DNA from: Photobacterium atrarenae
GTDB lineage: Bacteria; Pseudomonadota; Gammaproteobacteria; Enterobacterales; Vibrionaceae
Assembly: GCF_024380015.1 (NCBI RefSeq)
Contig: NZ_CP101508.1
Coordinates: 1,364,902 to 1,428,901, forward strand
Direction: 5' to 3'
DNA length: 64,000 bases
The translations under genes were made by a program, and so were the position numbers. Below, in pieces: positions 52,439 to 61,026 of the stretch; the stretch's first letter is position 1; every line of letters starts with the position of its first letter. The notes beneath the pieces are model-generated. The model did not search any database and was not told the DNA's origin. It worked only from the letters and a program-made list of their open reading frames with translations.

Positions 52439-53920
52439 TTACGCCTCCTGGTGAGTTTGAGGTTTTGAGGTCAGGTTGATGATTACAGCCACGACAAACA
52501 TGGCAGCAACCAGTCCCCAGCCCAGCAGCATCAAGTCAGACATTGCATAGCCGCCGTATCCATCATTGAATGTATTGACCAGGTTGGTTCCCAGAATCAC
52601 TGCCAGCATGGCAGGGCTCAGGAAGCGAATACAGATTTCAAACCATTTCCCGATTGTGAATTCAGAAATCTTGTTGGTGTAGCTGCGTACATCCGCGGCT
52701 TTAAACAGCCAGCCAATGATCAACAACTCAATCAGGCAACTGGTCAGCAGCGCGACGTTGTTGATGAAGTAGTCGATCAGATCCAGCAGTAGCAGGCCGC
52801 CGTTAGTGGCGAACGCCATCGAGACCACAAATCCAGTCCCGCAAACCACTGAGGCTGCTTTTTTACGACTCCAGTTCAGCTTATCAATGATGGCAGAGGT
52901 CACGGCTTCCAGGATCGAGATGTGTGAGCTCAAACCGGCCACAACCAGTGCCAGGAAGAATAGTGGGCCCAGAATATAAGGGGCCGGCAGTAAGTTAATG
53001 GCCGCCGGAATGGTGACAAATGCCAGTCCAACTCCCGCAGAAACCACTTCCGTCAGCGGTTTTGCTTGCTCTTGGGCCATGTAACCCAAGACACCGAAGA
53101 TCAGTATACCGGCTGTGATTGAGAAGCCACAGTTGATCAGCACGGTCATAAACGCATTGTTATTGATGTCTGATTTCTCTGGCAGATAGCTCGAATACGC
53201 AATCATGATGGCGAAGCCGACACTCAGGGTGAAGAAAATCTGACCGTAAGCCGCGGACCAGACTTTAGCATCCAGGATCTTGCTGAAGTCCGGCTGGAAC
53301 AGATAGTTCAGGCCGTCCATCGCACCCGGCAGGAATACGATTCGGGTGATCAGGCCAATCACTAACAGGAACAGCAATGGCATCATAATCTTACTGGCAC
53401 GTTCAATCCCGCCTTTGACGCCGGAGAAAATTGCCGCGAAGGTGATTGCCCAGGCAATCGCCATCGGAATGGCAATATGGAACTGCAGGCTGCCCAGTTG
53501 GGTTGGGGTGTTATCGCCCAGTTTCAGATATTCACTGAAGAAGAAGGCGTTGGTATCCGTCCCCCAACTTTGAGTGAATGAGTGGCCTAGGTAGGAAATC
53601 GCCCAGCCAATCACGGCGACATAGTAGACTGCGATGATTGTCGCGATAAAGACCTGGAACCAGCCCAGCCATTCGAATTTAATCCCGACTTTAGAAAAAG
53701 CGCGTGGCGCTGCACCGCGCAGCTTATGACCTAAGCTGAATTCCATAATCATGAATGGAATACCGGCAGTGAGCATGGCGAAAAGGTAAGGAATAAAAAA
53801 TGCGCCGCCGCCGTTTTCATAAGCCATATACGGGAAGCGCCAGATGTTCCCCAGACCGATTGCGGAGCCGACCGCTGCCAGGATAAACCCGGCTCGGGAG
53901 CCCCATTGTTCACGTTTCAT
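52439..53920 (-). CDS. Sodium-dependent NSS-family amino-acid transporter
   Basis: A 493-residue, about 12-helix inner-membrane symporter of the neurotransmitter:sodium family. The diagnostic N-terminus is WGSRAGFILAAVGSAIGLGNIWRFPYMAYENGGGAF, covering the substrate and sodium site in helix 1. Later segments are YSSYLPEKSDINNNAF and GLSSHISILEAVTSAIID. The ATG at 53920 (MKREQWG) was chosen because GGAG is 6 bases upstream. The MetS subunit next door suggests methionine or alanine as substrate; tyrosine or tryptophan transport (TnaT-like) cannot be excluded. Confidence 0.92.
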   Translation of the reverse strand: MKREQWGSRAGFILAAVGSAIGLGNIWRFPYMAYENGGGAFFIPYLFAMLTAGIPFMIMEFSLGHKLRGAAPRAFSKVGIKFEWLGWFQVFIATIIAVYYVAVIGWAISYLGHSFTQSWGTDTNAFFFSEYLKLGDNTPTQLGSLQFHIAIPMAIAWAITFAAIFSGVKGGIERASKIMMPLLFLLVIGLITRIVFLPGAMDGLNYLFQPDFSKILDAKVWSAAYGQIFFTLSVGFAIMIAYSSYLPEKSDINNNAFMTVLINCGFSITAGILIFGVLGYMAQEQAKPLTEVVSAGVGLAFVTIPAAINLLPAPYILGPLFFLALVVAGLSSHISILEAVTSAIIDKLNWSRKKAASVVCGTGFVVSMAFATNGGLLLLDLIDYFINNVALLTSCLIELLIIGWLFKAADVRSYTNKISEFTIGKWFEICIRFLSPAMLAVILGTNLVNTFNDGYGGYAMSDLMLLGWGLVAAMFVVAVIINLTSKPQTHQEA

Positions 53921-54308
53921 AAGCATCTCCTTATGTACTGCAATTCTCTATGAAACTTTGAAATCAAAGTTAATTATTCTGAATTTTTACTTCCTGTAAC
54001 GTGGGATCTGGATTGAATAACCACGTTCATGGTTTGAGATTAGCCACTGTAAGAATGTAAAGCAATAGAGTGTAGGTTTGTTAACCTTCATTGGTGCTAG
54101 TGTTAACTTTTGCTTGAGTGTAGGACAGATAAGCGAAAAGGGATGGAGGAAGGGAATATTTAGAGAAAATCTCTAGGGTTGTTCGTCATCACAGGGAGAA
54201 ATATTATTTTTTCCGAGGGATAACTCTGACTGATAATTCACCAAAATATAGCTGTTCTTAGTACTGAGCGAGGGGAAGGCTAGATAATCTAGCCTTTAGA
54301 GTATGTGC
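53921..54308. other. Intergenic region upstream of the NSS transporter gene
   Basis: About 390 AT-rich bases that must hold the NSS-metS promoter. A 9-bp inverted repeat AAGGCTAGA / TCTAGCCTT at 54276-54296 lies just past the stop of the outer-membrane gene and may end its transcript, though no T-run follows. No glycine riboswitch core (CCGAAGG) was found despite the transporter context. Confidence 0.5.
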
Positions 54309-54911
54309 TCAAAATGAAAACGTCAGCCCCAGGTTGGTCTGCCACTGGCTAAGCCACTCCGAATCAAGACGAATCTGACAGTTCTCACCGCTGCTCTGCA
54401 ACTGGCAGCTGCTCTTCGACTGACCGTCGACTCTGCTGGCCAGCCAGCGCGCTTCGAACACCAGGCGCATATTGTGACTCAGTTTATATTCTGCTCCGGT
54501 AAAAACACCGGCCGAAAACAGCAAATCTTCATCAATCCAGTCGACTTGAGACAACGTTGTACCGAGTGAGAGGCCGAATAAGGCATCAACCCTGGGGGAG
54601 CTTTGATAGCGCATGGCACTCTGGAAGTGAACATAGGTCAAAGAGCCGTCACCTTGAATGCCTTTCACTTCGCTGGGCTGGTGGCTGAGAAATAATCCGA
54701 CCCGGCCCTGATCCATATCCGTTTCCAGTGCAAGGGCGACATGGGGATCATTTTTGATCCTCACTTTGGTACCGTTTTCATCGGTCACAGATTCTGAAAA
54801 GCTATAGCCGATATAAGGTGTCACATAGAACGAGTTTTCTTCGGCGGCAGAAGGGGAAGCTGCGGTGAGCATCATGAGACCCATGATTGAGACAAGAGAC
54901 AATACCTTCAT
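54309..54911 (-). CDS. Outer-membrane beta-barrel protein
   Basis: A 200-residue exported protein. The signal peptide is MKVLSLVSIMGLMMLTAASPSAA. The mature part starts EENSFYVTPYIGYSFSES and ends TNLGLTFSF, with the terminal phenylalanine and alternating pattern of OmpW/OmpA-like barrels of eight strands. A disulfide loop could join CQLQSSGENC near the end. Ligand unknown. The ATG at 54911 starts the signal peptide; the frame upstream is not used. Confidence 0.78.
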   Translation of the reverse strand: MKVLSLVSIMGLMMLTAASPSAAEENSFYVTPYIGYSFSESVTDENGTKVRIKNDPHVALALETDMDQGRVGLFLSHQPSEVKGIQGDGSLTYVHFQSAMRYQSSPRVDALFGLSLGTTLSQVDWIDEDLLFSAGVFTGAEYKLSHNMRLVFEARWLASRVDGQSKSSCQLQSSGENCQIRLDSEWLSQWQTNLGLTFSF

Positions 54912-55056
54912 AGCGAGATACGATTCCTTTAACCTAAGATAGATTAATTGTGACAGCATTCTGATAATGATGCGCTTTTAATATAAATAAGCTTGAACTG
55001 CCCCCCAAGTAGGGTTAATAATGTGTTAAAACATTGCACTTAATAGGGGATTAATC

Positions 55057-55146
55057 ATGGAATTCGATCTGAAACTGGCACTGTTTACTGCGGTAACGGT
55101 GATAAGTGTCATTCTGACCTTCGGGCTTATCTCTATTTCAGTGTAA
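55057..55146 (+). CDS. ynhF: YnhF family 29-residue membrane protein
   Basis: A single-helix micro-protein of 29 residues: MEFDLKLALFTAVTVISVIL then TFGLISISV. Length and the D-L-K-x2-L-x-T start match E. coli YnhF (also 29 residues, MSTDLKFSLVTT...), an inner-membrane peptide of unknown function. AGGGG stands 7 bases before the ATG. In E. coli ynhF sits beside purR; here it is separate, upstream of a patatin gene. Confidence 0.85.
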   Translation: MEFDLKLALFTAVTVISVILTFGLISISV

Positions 55147-55251
55147 TAGCCTTGTTCTGAAAGGGCTTTAAATGACCTTTGTGTCAATTAGGCGAGTGAT
55201 GATAGTCTGTCAGATGAGCGTGGCTCACCCATTTTGACAAGAGTGACTTTG

Positions 55252-56499
55252 ATGAATCATCTGCCGTTTAGTTTGAGTGATACTGATTTACAGCTTGTTA
55301 ACAGTTTTTCTACGCGCCTGGATAGTGTTCGCCACCGAAAAATTGCCTTGGTGGTCCAGGGTGGCGGACAGCGGGGTATCTTCACCGCAGGCGTGTTTGA
55401 TGCATTTCTCGAAGCCGGGTTTGACCCTTTCGAACTTTATATAGGGACGTCAGCGGGTGCGCTGAATCTCTCCTCCTTTATTAGCCGGCAGCATAAATTC
55501 GGCTATCACTTCATCGTTGATTACACCACCGACAATGAGTTTTTCAATCTCTATAAATATCTGAGCAAGCAAAAGCCCATGAATCTGGACTGGGCGCTTG
55601 AGCGGGTGGCAGAAGATGGCCCGACACGGCTTGATATTGATACGGCCAGGCAAGTGTTACGTCATCGTACCGCGCTGGCTTGTGCGACGCGCAAAGATAC
55701 GCTGGAAGATATTTATCTGCCGATGTTCCAGGATGACTGGCAGGAAGTGTTGCGGGCCTCTTGTGCAATCCCGGTGCTCTATAACCTGCCGGTGAGCTTG
55801 CGTGAGCTGGAATGGGTGGATGGCGGCGTGAGTGCTGCGGTACCGGTAAAGGAAGCATGGCACCGTGGTGCCGATTTAGTAGTGGTGGTTCGAACGGAGC
55901 CGATCCAGCGTCTGAAGGGAGAGGAAAGCGGTAGTTTCAACGACTGGCGGGAAAAAATAGAAACGGTTCTGCCGGATTATATCGACAAGCTCAGCCTGAA
56001 CCAGTCGTTGGACAGGGTGAAGGCGATCCGTACCGATCTCACCCAGCGATTTGACCAGTGGAAGCTGTGGCAAGATAAGCCCGAAAATCCCGAACAGCAA
56101 GTCCGTTCGGAACCTGAGGTCGTGATCCCGCCGACCGAAGTCGAAGCTGAGGGGGCGCAAGCGCCAGAACCTGCCGGGAAAAACAGCCAGTGGCGCTTGT
56201 TGTCCGCCGAGAACATCGAGCGCTTCCTGGCTATCACCGGGAAGGGAAAAAGTGCTGAGATTATCGAAATGCTCAACCGCTACTATCGGACCTATGATGA
56301 TCTGAACCATTTTTTGCTCGAGCCGCCGGATGGACTGAAAGTGATTCAAATTGCCCCCGAACGGGCGTTGCGAAGTCGGGCATTGCTCAGCGACAAGGAC
56401 GATCTCGAAGTTGACTACCGGGAAGGGAAGCTGGTGGGGCGGCAGTTTCTGGTGCATTTTGCTGAGTTGCTCAACGCCCAGACCACCTTGTTTCGTTAA
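55252..56499 (+). CDS. Patatin-like phospholipase (YjjU-like)
   Basis: A 415-residue patatin-fold hydrolase. The oxyanion loop is VVQGGGQRGIFTAGV, the nucleophile elbow GTSAG (Ser of the catalytic dyad) and the catalytic aspartate in VDGGVSAAVPV. An extended C-terminal region (residues about 230-415) holds an acidic and proline-rich linker. It resembles E. coli YjjU and likely cleaves acyl esters of lipids in the cytoplasm or at the membrane. Start at the ATG 55252 (weak AGAG site); the TTG six codons earlier is the alternative. Its 3' end overlaps the convergent ABC gene by 29 bases. Confidence 0.85.
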   Translation: MNHLPFSLSDTDLQLVNSFSTRLDSVRHRKIALVVQGGGQRGIFTAGVFDAFLEAGFDPFELYIGTSAGALNLSSFISRQHKFGYHFIVDYTTDNEFFNLYKYLSKQKPMNLDWALERVAEDGPTRLDIDTARQVLRHRTALACATRKDTLEDIYLPMFQDDWQEVLRASCAIPVLYNLPVSLRELEWVDGGVSAAVPVKEAWHRGADLVVVVRTEPIQRLKGEESGSFNDWREKIETVLPDYIDKLSLNQSLDRVKAIRTDLTQRFDQWKLWQDKPENPEQQVRSEPEVVIPPTEVEAEGAQAPEPAGKNSQWRLLSAENIERFLAITGKGKSAEIIEMLNRYYRTYDDLNHFLLEPPDGLKVIQIAPERALRSRALLSDKDDLEVDYREGKLVGRQFLVHFAELLNAQTTLFR

Positions 56500-57655
56500 G
56501 CGCGGCTCCCTTATGCGTGGTTCCGTTAAGCGTACCGCTATAACATGCTGCACTGGTGACACGCTGTGGTGTTTGAACGAATTGCTCCGGAACTACTTCA
56601 CCACGTGGAAAGGCCACCAGGTACCTTGCTGCAATTTGAACCCCCACTTGCTCGCCGATCTGAAAATCGTCACCGTTGGTCGGGCGGGCTCTGAGCTGCA
56701 GACCAGATGAGAGTCGGAGGGTATACAGGCTCGCAGCCCCCATAAATACCTTTTGAATGATTTTCCCCTGAGCCAGCCGCGTTGATTTGTGGAGGGCGAT
56801 TTCTTCCGGACTCAAGAAAACAGTCAATGGCGTGCCGGAGTGCCAGGGTTGCCGCTCCGGAGGAAGCCGTATCAAGCCAAGTTCGGTCTTGATCTGATCA
56901 GGCGTCGCAACCACACCGTGAATCGCTTGCTCCCGGCCGAGGAATCGGGCGACATCGGGGCTGGCCGGGTTGTTAAACAGGGCCGCAGGTTTATCCCACT
57001 GAACAATATGGTGCTGGAGCAGGAGCCCGATGTTGTCGCTGAGGGCAAAGGCTTCGTTTTTGTCGTGAGTGACGATGAGCGCGGTGATTTGTTTTGCGTG
57101 CAGGATCGCACGAATTTCCTCGTAAAGCACATGTTTGAGCGGGGTGTCTAAACTGGAGAAAGGCTCATCCATTAACAGTAGCCGGGGTTGGCTTGCCAGT
57201 GCCCGGGCGAGGGCGACCCGCTGCTTTTGGCCATAAGACAACTGGTGCGGGTATTGCCCGGCCAGGGCCGGGATCTGCACCAGTTCGAGCATCTCGTCGA
57301 TGATGGCTTGTTGTTGCTGGCGGCTGTGGTGGAGATGATGCAGGCCAAAACGGATATTGTCGCGGACCGTCAGATGGGGGAACAGGGCATAGTCCTGAAA
57401 CACCATCCCGATTTTGCGCTGCTCAGGCGCAACCAGGCCGTTGGGGGTCGATAACAGACAGCCCTGAAGACGGATCTGGCCGTGGCTGAGCGGGATAAAG
57501 CCGGCGATGGCTTGGAGCAAGGTGGTTTTCCCGCAACCACTAGGCCCGAGCAGACAGGCTATTTCCTGCTGTGCAAGCGTGAAGCTGAGATCCTTTAACA
57601 CAGGTTGTGCGCTGAAGCGGCACGCCAGCTGATTGACTTCAAGAAAGGGGGCCAT
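56471..57655 (-). CDS. Orphan FbpC-like ABC transporter ATPase
   Basis: A 394-residue ABC ATPase of the iron/sulfate/polyamine (CysA/FbpC) type: Walker A LLGPSGCGKTTLL, Q-loop GMVFQDYALFPHLTV, Walker B LLLMDEPFSSLD, switch VTHDKNEAF, and a C-terminal TOBE-like regulatory domain from about residue 250. The signature reads LSYGQKQRVALARAL, a Y in place of the usual G. No permease or binding-protein gene flanks it, so it must pair with components elsewhere. The C-terminal 30 residues run into the convergent patatin gene and may be a recent extension. Confidence 0.82.
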   Translation of the reverse strand: MAPFLEVNQLACRFSAQPVLKDLSFTLAQQEIACLLGPSGCGKTTLLQAIAGFIPLSHGQIRLQGCLLSTPNGLVAPEQRKIGMVFQDYALFPHLTVRDNIRFGLHHLHHSRQQQQAIIDEMLELVQIPALAGQYPHQLSYGQKQRVALARALASQPRLLLMDEPFSSLDTPLKHVLYEEIRAILHAKQITALIVTHDKNEAFALSDNIGLLLQHHIVQWDKPAALFNNPASPDVARFLGREQAIHGVVATPDQIKTELGLIRLPPERQPWHSGTPLTVFLSPEEIALHKSTRLAQGKIIQKVFMGAASLYTLRLSSGLQLRARPTNGDDFQIGEQVGVQIAARYLVAFPRGEVVPEQFVQTPQRVTSAACYSGTLNGTTHKGAALNETRWSGR

Positions 57656-57691
57656 CGCAGTTTCACCGTCAGGACACTTGCTTAAAGTATA

Positions 57692-57722
57692 AACACAAAT
57701 GGTAACTGTAGTTATTTGTGTT
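57692..57722. promoter_or_regulatory. Nested palindrome in the ABC/peptidase divergent promoter
   Basis: AACACAAAT (57692-57700) faces ATTTGTGTT (57714-57722); inside, TAACT and AGTTA face across GT. A 31-base operator-like element in the roughly 200-base divergent region could coordinate both genes. The regulator is unknown. Confidence 0.55.
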
Positions 57723-57851
57723 CCTATTTAGTCTTGTTGAGATACGCTTGGCCGATATCAGCGGATGGTCATTAGCTATCTGTCTGATATGATAAGACCT
57801 TTCAGATGATTTCCCGTGAAAACGGATGTACTGACAAACAAGGAGAGAACA

Positions 57852-59159
57852 GTGCAGTCAGCTTATGTTGTCGATGGGATGCTTTGCCGCACACACCAAT
57901 TCCACCTTCCCCTGGATTATTCCCAGCCAGAAAAAGACACCATCACGGTGTTTGCCCGTGAAGTCGTGGCCAAGGAGAAACAGGAGCAGGACCTGCCCTG
58001 GCTGGTGTATCTTCAGGGAGGGCCGGGCTTTCCGTCGCCACGTCCCGATGCCAACGCCGGTTGGTTGAAGCGGGCGTTACAACAGTACCGGGTGTTGCTG
58101 CTGGATCAGCGTGGCACCGGGAACAGCCAGGTTGTCAGTGCCCAGACCCTGGCCGGTCAATCGGTTGAGGTGCAAGTGGCGTATCTGAGCCAGTTCCGGG
58201 CCGATAATATCGTTCGTGATGCTGAAGCCATTCGTAAGCAACTTGGGATTGCACAGTGGTCGCTGTTGGGACAGAGTTTTGGTGGCTTCTGTATTCTGCA
58301 CTACTTGTCTTACTACCCACAAAGCTTGAGACGTGCTTATGTGACCGGCGGGATCCCGCCACTGACACGACATGCTGATGAGGTTTACCAGGCAACCTAT
58401 CAGCGTGTGCTCGATAAGAATGCGGCGTTCTTTGCCCAGTTCCCGCAAGCGCAGAGCCTGTGTCGTCAAATTGCAGATCATTTGCTGCAGCATGATGTCC
58501 GGCTGCCAAATGGGCAGCGCTTTACTGTCGAGCAGTTCCAGTTGATCGGGATTAACTTAGGCCGCAGTGGTGGCGGGCTCGGTCTGTACCATATGCTTGA
58601 GGAAGCCTTTGTCGAGGTCGACGGGAAACCAGCCCTGAGCTATAGCTTCCTTAATGCCATGCTAGCGGAGCAGTCTTACCAGACCAACCCGATTTATGCG
58701 ATTTTGCATGAAGCCATTTATTGTCAGCAGAATGCCTCTGACTGGTCGGCGCACAGAGTCCGGGCCGAGTACCCGCAGTGCTCCTATACCCCAGGTCAGT
58801 CATTCAACTTTACTGGTGAAATGGTTTATCCGTGGATGTTTGACCAACTCGACACACTGAAGCCACTGAAAGCGGCTGCGGATATTCTGGCAGCGAAATC
58901 TGATTGGCCGCAACTCTATGATCCGGCTCAGTTGGAGAAGAATATCGTGCCTGTGGCTGCTGCGGTGTATGTCGAGGATATGTATGTAGAGTTTGACTAT
59001 AGTCGTGAGACCCTGAGCCAGCTGGCTAATGCCAGGGCCTGGATGACGAATGAGTATGAGCACAACGGCTTGCGCGCGGATGGTGAGCGGATCCTGGATC
59101 GCCTGATTCAGCTGGCTGATGAGCAGGAAGCCGTGATGATGCAATCGTCAGCCCTGTAG
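57852..59159 (+). CDS. Alpha/beta hydrolase, S33 family peptidase (prolyl aminopeptidase-like)
   Basis: A 435-residue cytoplasmic hydrolase. The oxyanion segment is LVYLQGGPGFPSP (HGGPG-type, with Q for H), followed by LLDQRGTGNS and the nucleophile elbow LLGQSFGGFC. These are the marks of proline iminopeptidase and tricorn-factor-like S33 peptidases, and the length (about 430) fits that branch. The start is the GTG at 57852, 7 bases after AGGAG; the upstream GTG has no such site. It likely removes N-terminal proline or other residues from peptides. Confidence 0.85.
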   Translation: MQSAYVVDGMLCRTHQFHLPLDYSQPEKDTITVFAREVVAKEKQEQDLPWLVYLQGGPGFPSPRPDANAGWLKRALQQYRVLLLDQRGTGNSQVVSAQTLAGQSVEVQVAYLSQFRADNIVRDAEAIRKQLGIAQWSLLGQSFGGFCILHYLSYYPQSLRRAYVTGGIPPLTRHADEVYQATYQRVLDKNAAFFAQFPQAQSLCRQIADHLLQHDVRLPNGQRFTVEQFQLIGINLGRSGGGLGLYHMLEEAFVEVDGKPALSYSFLNAMLAEQSYQTNPIYAILHEAIYCQQNASDWSAHRVRAEYPQCSYTPGQSFNFTGEMVYPWMFDQLDTLKPLKAAADILAAKSDWPQLYDPAQLEKNIVPVAAAVYVEDMYVEFDYSRETLSQLANARAWMTNEYEHNGLRADGERILDRLIQLADEQEAVMMQSSAL

Positions 59160-59302
59160 GCGCTGAAGCCTGTGATGCGACCGGCAAAATTTCGGTGAGT
59201 GCTCCGGTATTCATTGATATGCCGCGACGCTTAGTTTCTTGATTGCTCTATAAGGCGTATATTATTTGCAACTTATAGAGCAAAAAATGGAGGAAAGCAT
59301 GT

Positions 59303-59668
59303 ATGGCTCGGGTGAAGCACAGGTTGGTATTGTTCGGGTTACTCGCACCGAATGTGGTGAGTTTCTGGTTGCTGGCTGCCCACTTTTTGCGGGGAGGAGC
59401 GATGGGATGGTTTCTCTGCTGGTTACTGCTGCCAGCGCTGTTGCTGGTCAGGCGTCGCTGGATCGTCCGGATGGTTCAGCTGGCACTATTGTTCGTTGCA
59501 TCGGCTTGGGTGATGATCACCGCTGAAATGCTGACCAGCCGTATTATCATGGGCGAGGATTGGTCAAGAATGCTGATGATCATGGGCACGGTGATCTGCA
59601 TGACTTTGCTCTCTGCCTGTACCTTTCTGCATCCGCAGCTAGAACGACACTATGGCTTGGGACGGTGA
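59303..59668 (+). CDS. Hypothetical four-helix membrane protein
   Basis: A 121-residue hydrophobic protein with helices around 8-27, 33-50, 56-75 and 87-107, and a basic loop VRRRWIVRM between the second and third. GGAGG lies 9 bases before this ATG (another ATG four bases earlier is in a different frame and gives an unlikely short peptide). No family recognised. Single gene in front of ribA. Confidence 0.65.
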   Translation: MARVKHRLVLFGLLAPNVVSFWLLAAHFLRGGAMGWFLCWLLLPALLLVRRRWIVRMVQLALLFVASAWVMITAEMLTSRIIMGEDWSRMLMIMGTVICMTLLSACTFLHPQLERHYGLGR

Positions 59669-59780
59669 GTAGACCCGTTTGATTCAATCGCTGTTCATCG
59701 TCCAACGCGATGATACACGGACAGATTTCCCCATCTTCACCTAAATCATATGCAATTAAGGGTGTAGTGCGGATGGGTGT

Positions 59781-59803
59781 GAAATGTTATAACATAACAC
59801 TTC
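59781..59803. promoter_or_regulatory. Near-perfect Zur box upstream of ribA
   Basis: The 23-base palindrome begins GAAATGTTATAA and ends CATAACACTTC. Against the gammaproteobacterial Zur consensus (GAAATGTTATA-N-TATAACATTTC) it agrees at 20 of 22 fixed positions. It lies 272 bases before the ribA ATG and downstream of the preceding gene, so ribA is the only sensible target. Confidence 0.75.
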
Positions 59804-60074
59804 GATGTTGGGGCGATTATCCCATGTCAGGCTTGATGCGTCGAAGAAACACAGTTGCGCTGTTTTAGTGTAATAATTTTAGATATCATCTAAGCCATAC
59901 CAAAGCGTGTTCGTTGCCTGATCACAACTTAATGCACAACTTAGGATGGCAATTGAACATTCAGTCACATGACTTGCAATGATGGTCTGGCCGAATCCGG
60001 CGATTGGCTCGTGCGGTGAAAGCGCTGTACTTGGTCTGGAAGGTCATTGCTGATGCGGAAATACTAGGAACAAC
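59804..60074 (+). other. Leader/intergenic region between the Zur box and ribA
   Basis: About 270 bases with no coding frame seen. A CACAACTTA word is repeated at 59923 and 59936. No FMN-riboswitch core was recognised. If transcription starts at the Zur box, this would be the ribA untranslated leader. Confidence 0.45.
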
Positions 60075-60674
60075 ATGGTGAATGTCAGGGCACGTGTGCC
60101 TTTTAAAGTCGGCTTGCAGAGTAACATCGCTGCCGAACTGCTTTCTTTCAACGGGCTTGAATCAGGCAAAGAGCATGTTGCCCTGATTTTTCAGAAAGCC
60201 GATAAAAAATCTGTCCCGCCTTTGGTTCGCATGCACTCGGAATGCCTGACAGGGGATGTGTTTCACTCTTCACGCTGTGATTGCGGTGAGCAGTTGGATG
60301 AAACGATTCAAAAAATGGGGGCAGAAGGCGGCGTGCTGTTATATCTGCGCCAGGAAGGTCGTGGGATTGGCCTGTATAACAAGATTGATGCGTATGAGCT
60401 TCAGAGCCAGGGCATGAATACCTATGAAGCCAATAATCACCTGGGGTTTGGCGATGATCTGCGCGATTTCAGTGAAGCGGCGTTTATGCTCAAGGCGTTG
60501 GGCATCTCGACCATTCGTTTGATCACAAACAACCCGAAAAAGATCAAAGAGTTGGAAGATCACGGAATTGAGATCGCCGAAGTTGTAGGCACCAAGGCGC
60601 ACGTCAAAGAGGGTAATGAGCAGTACCTGCGGACCAAAGCCAGCCACGGTAAGCACCGCTTTAATTTCGATTAA
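60075..60674 (+). CDS. ribA: GTP cyclohydrolase II RibA
   Basis: A 199-residue cytoplasmic enzyme that opens GTP to start riboflavin synthesis. The zinc site is complete in [17 protein letters not shown] (C-x10-C-x-C), and the nucleotide-binding pattern [17 protein letters not shown] and [13 protein letters not shown] follow. The C-terminus ([23 protein letters not shown]) differs from E. coli RibA, so it may be a second, divergent copy. AGGAACA precedes the ATG. A Zur box upstream suggests induction by zinc starvation. Confidence 0.93.
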   Translation: MVNVRARVPFKVGLQSNIAAELLSFNGLESGKEHVALIFQKADKKSVPPLVRMHSECLTGDVFHSSRCDCGEQLDETIQKMGAEGGVLLYLRQEGRGIGLYNKIDAYELQSQGMNTYEANNHLGFGDDLRDFSEAAFMLKALGISTIRLITNNPKKIKELEDHGIEIAEVVGTKAHVKEGNEQYLRTKASHGKHRFNFD

Positions 60675-60695
60675 GAAATTTCATCCCGAATGTTC

Positions 60696-60719
60696 AAACC
60701 CTGCCCGGCAGGGTTTTTA
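60696..60719 (+). terminator. Rho-independent terminator of ribA
   Basis: Eight-bp stem AACCCTGC / GCAGGGTT with a short loop followed by TTTTATTTAT, 22 bases after the ribA stop. Confidence 0.85.
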
Positions 60720-61026
60720 TTTATCTGCTGATTGCCCGCCGTCTTATTCAGGGGATTAATAATAATCCAAACCTCTCTATTGTCATTACTTTTACTAATC
60801 CAAATCATAATAAAGTTTCGTGCTGCCAGCGATGTTAAGTGCTTGCCAGTTTTCGGCTTCCGGATTAGTATCTCCAGCGTAAAACAGGGCTTGAATCTAA
60901 GTATCCCCGTAAACTGAGTATCATGTTTTATCAGTTGATTAGATTTGGTGTTTTATCCTGCCTTTTGGCTGTTTTCTCAATTTTAGACAAGTTTTCATTA
61001 TTTTATTCTGTGATGAGGGATGGGTT
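60720..61026. other. AT-rich promoter region of emrD
   Basis: About 300 AT-rich bases that should contain the emrD promoter. A 50-codon plus-strand frame starting at 60924 overlaps the emrD start and has no ribosome-binding site, so it is not called. Nothing else seen. Confidence 0.5.

Noticed and set aside
53921..54300. Possible glycine riboswitch ahead of the NSS transporter
   Set aside because: The conserved glycine-aptamer core was looked for on the minus strand and not found.
59804..60074. Possible FMN riboswitch ahead of ribA
   Set aside because: No RFN-element core blocks are present; the Zur box is the only strong regulatory signal.
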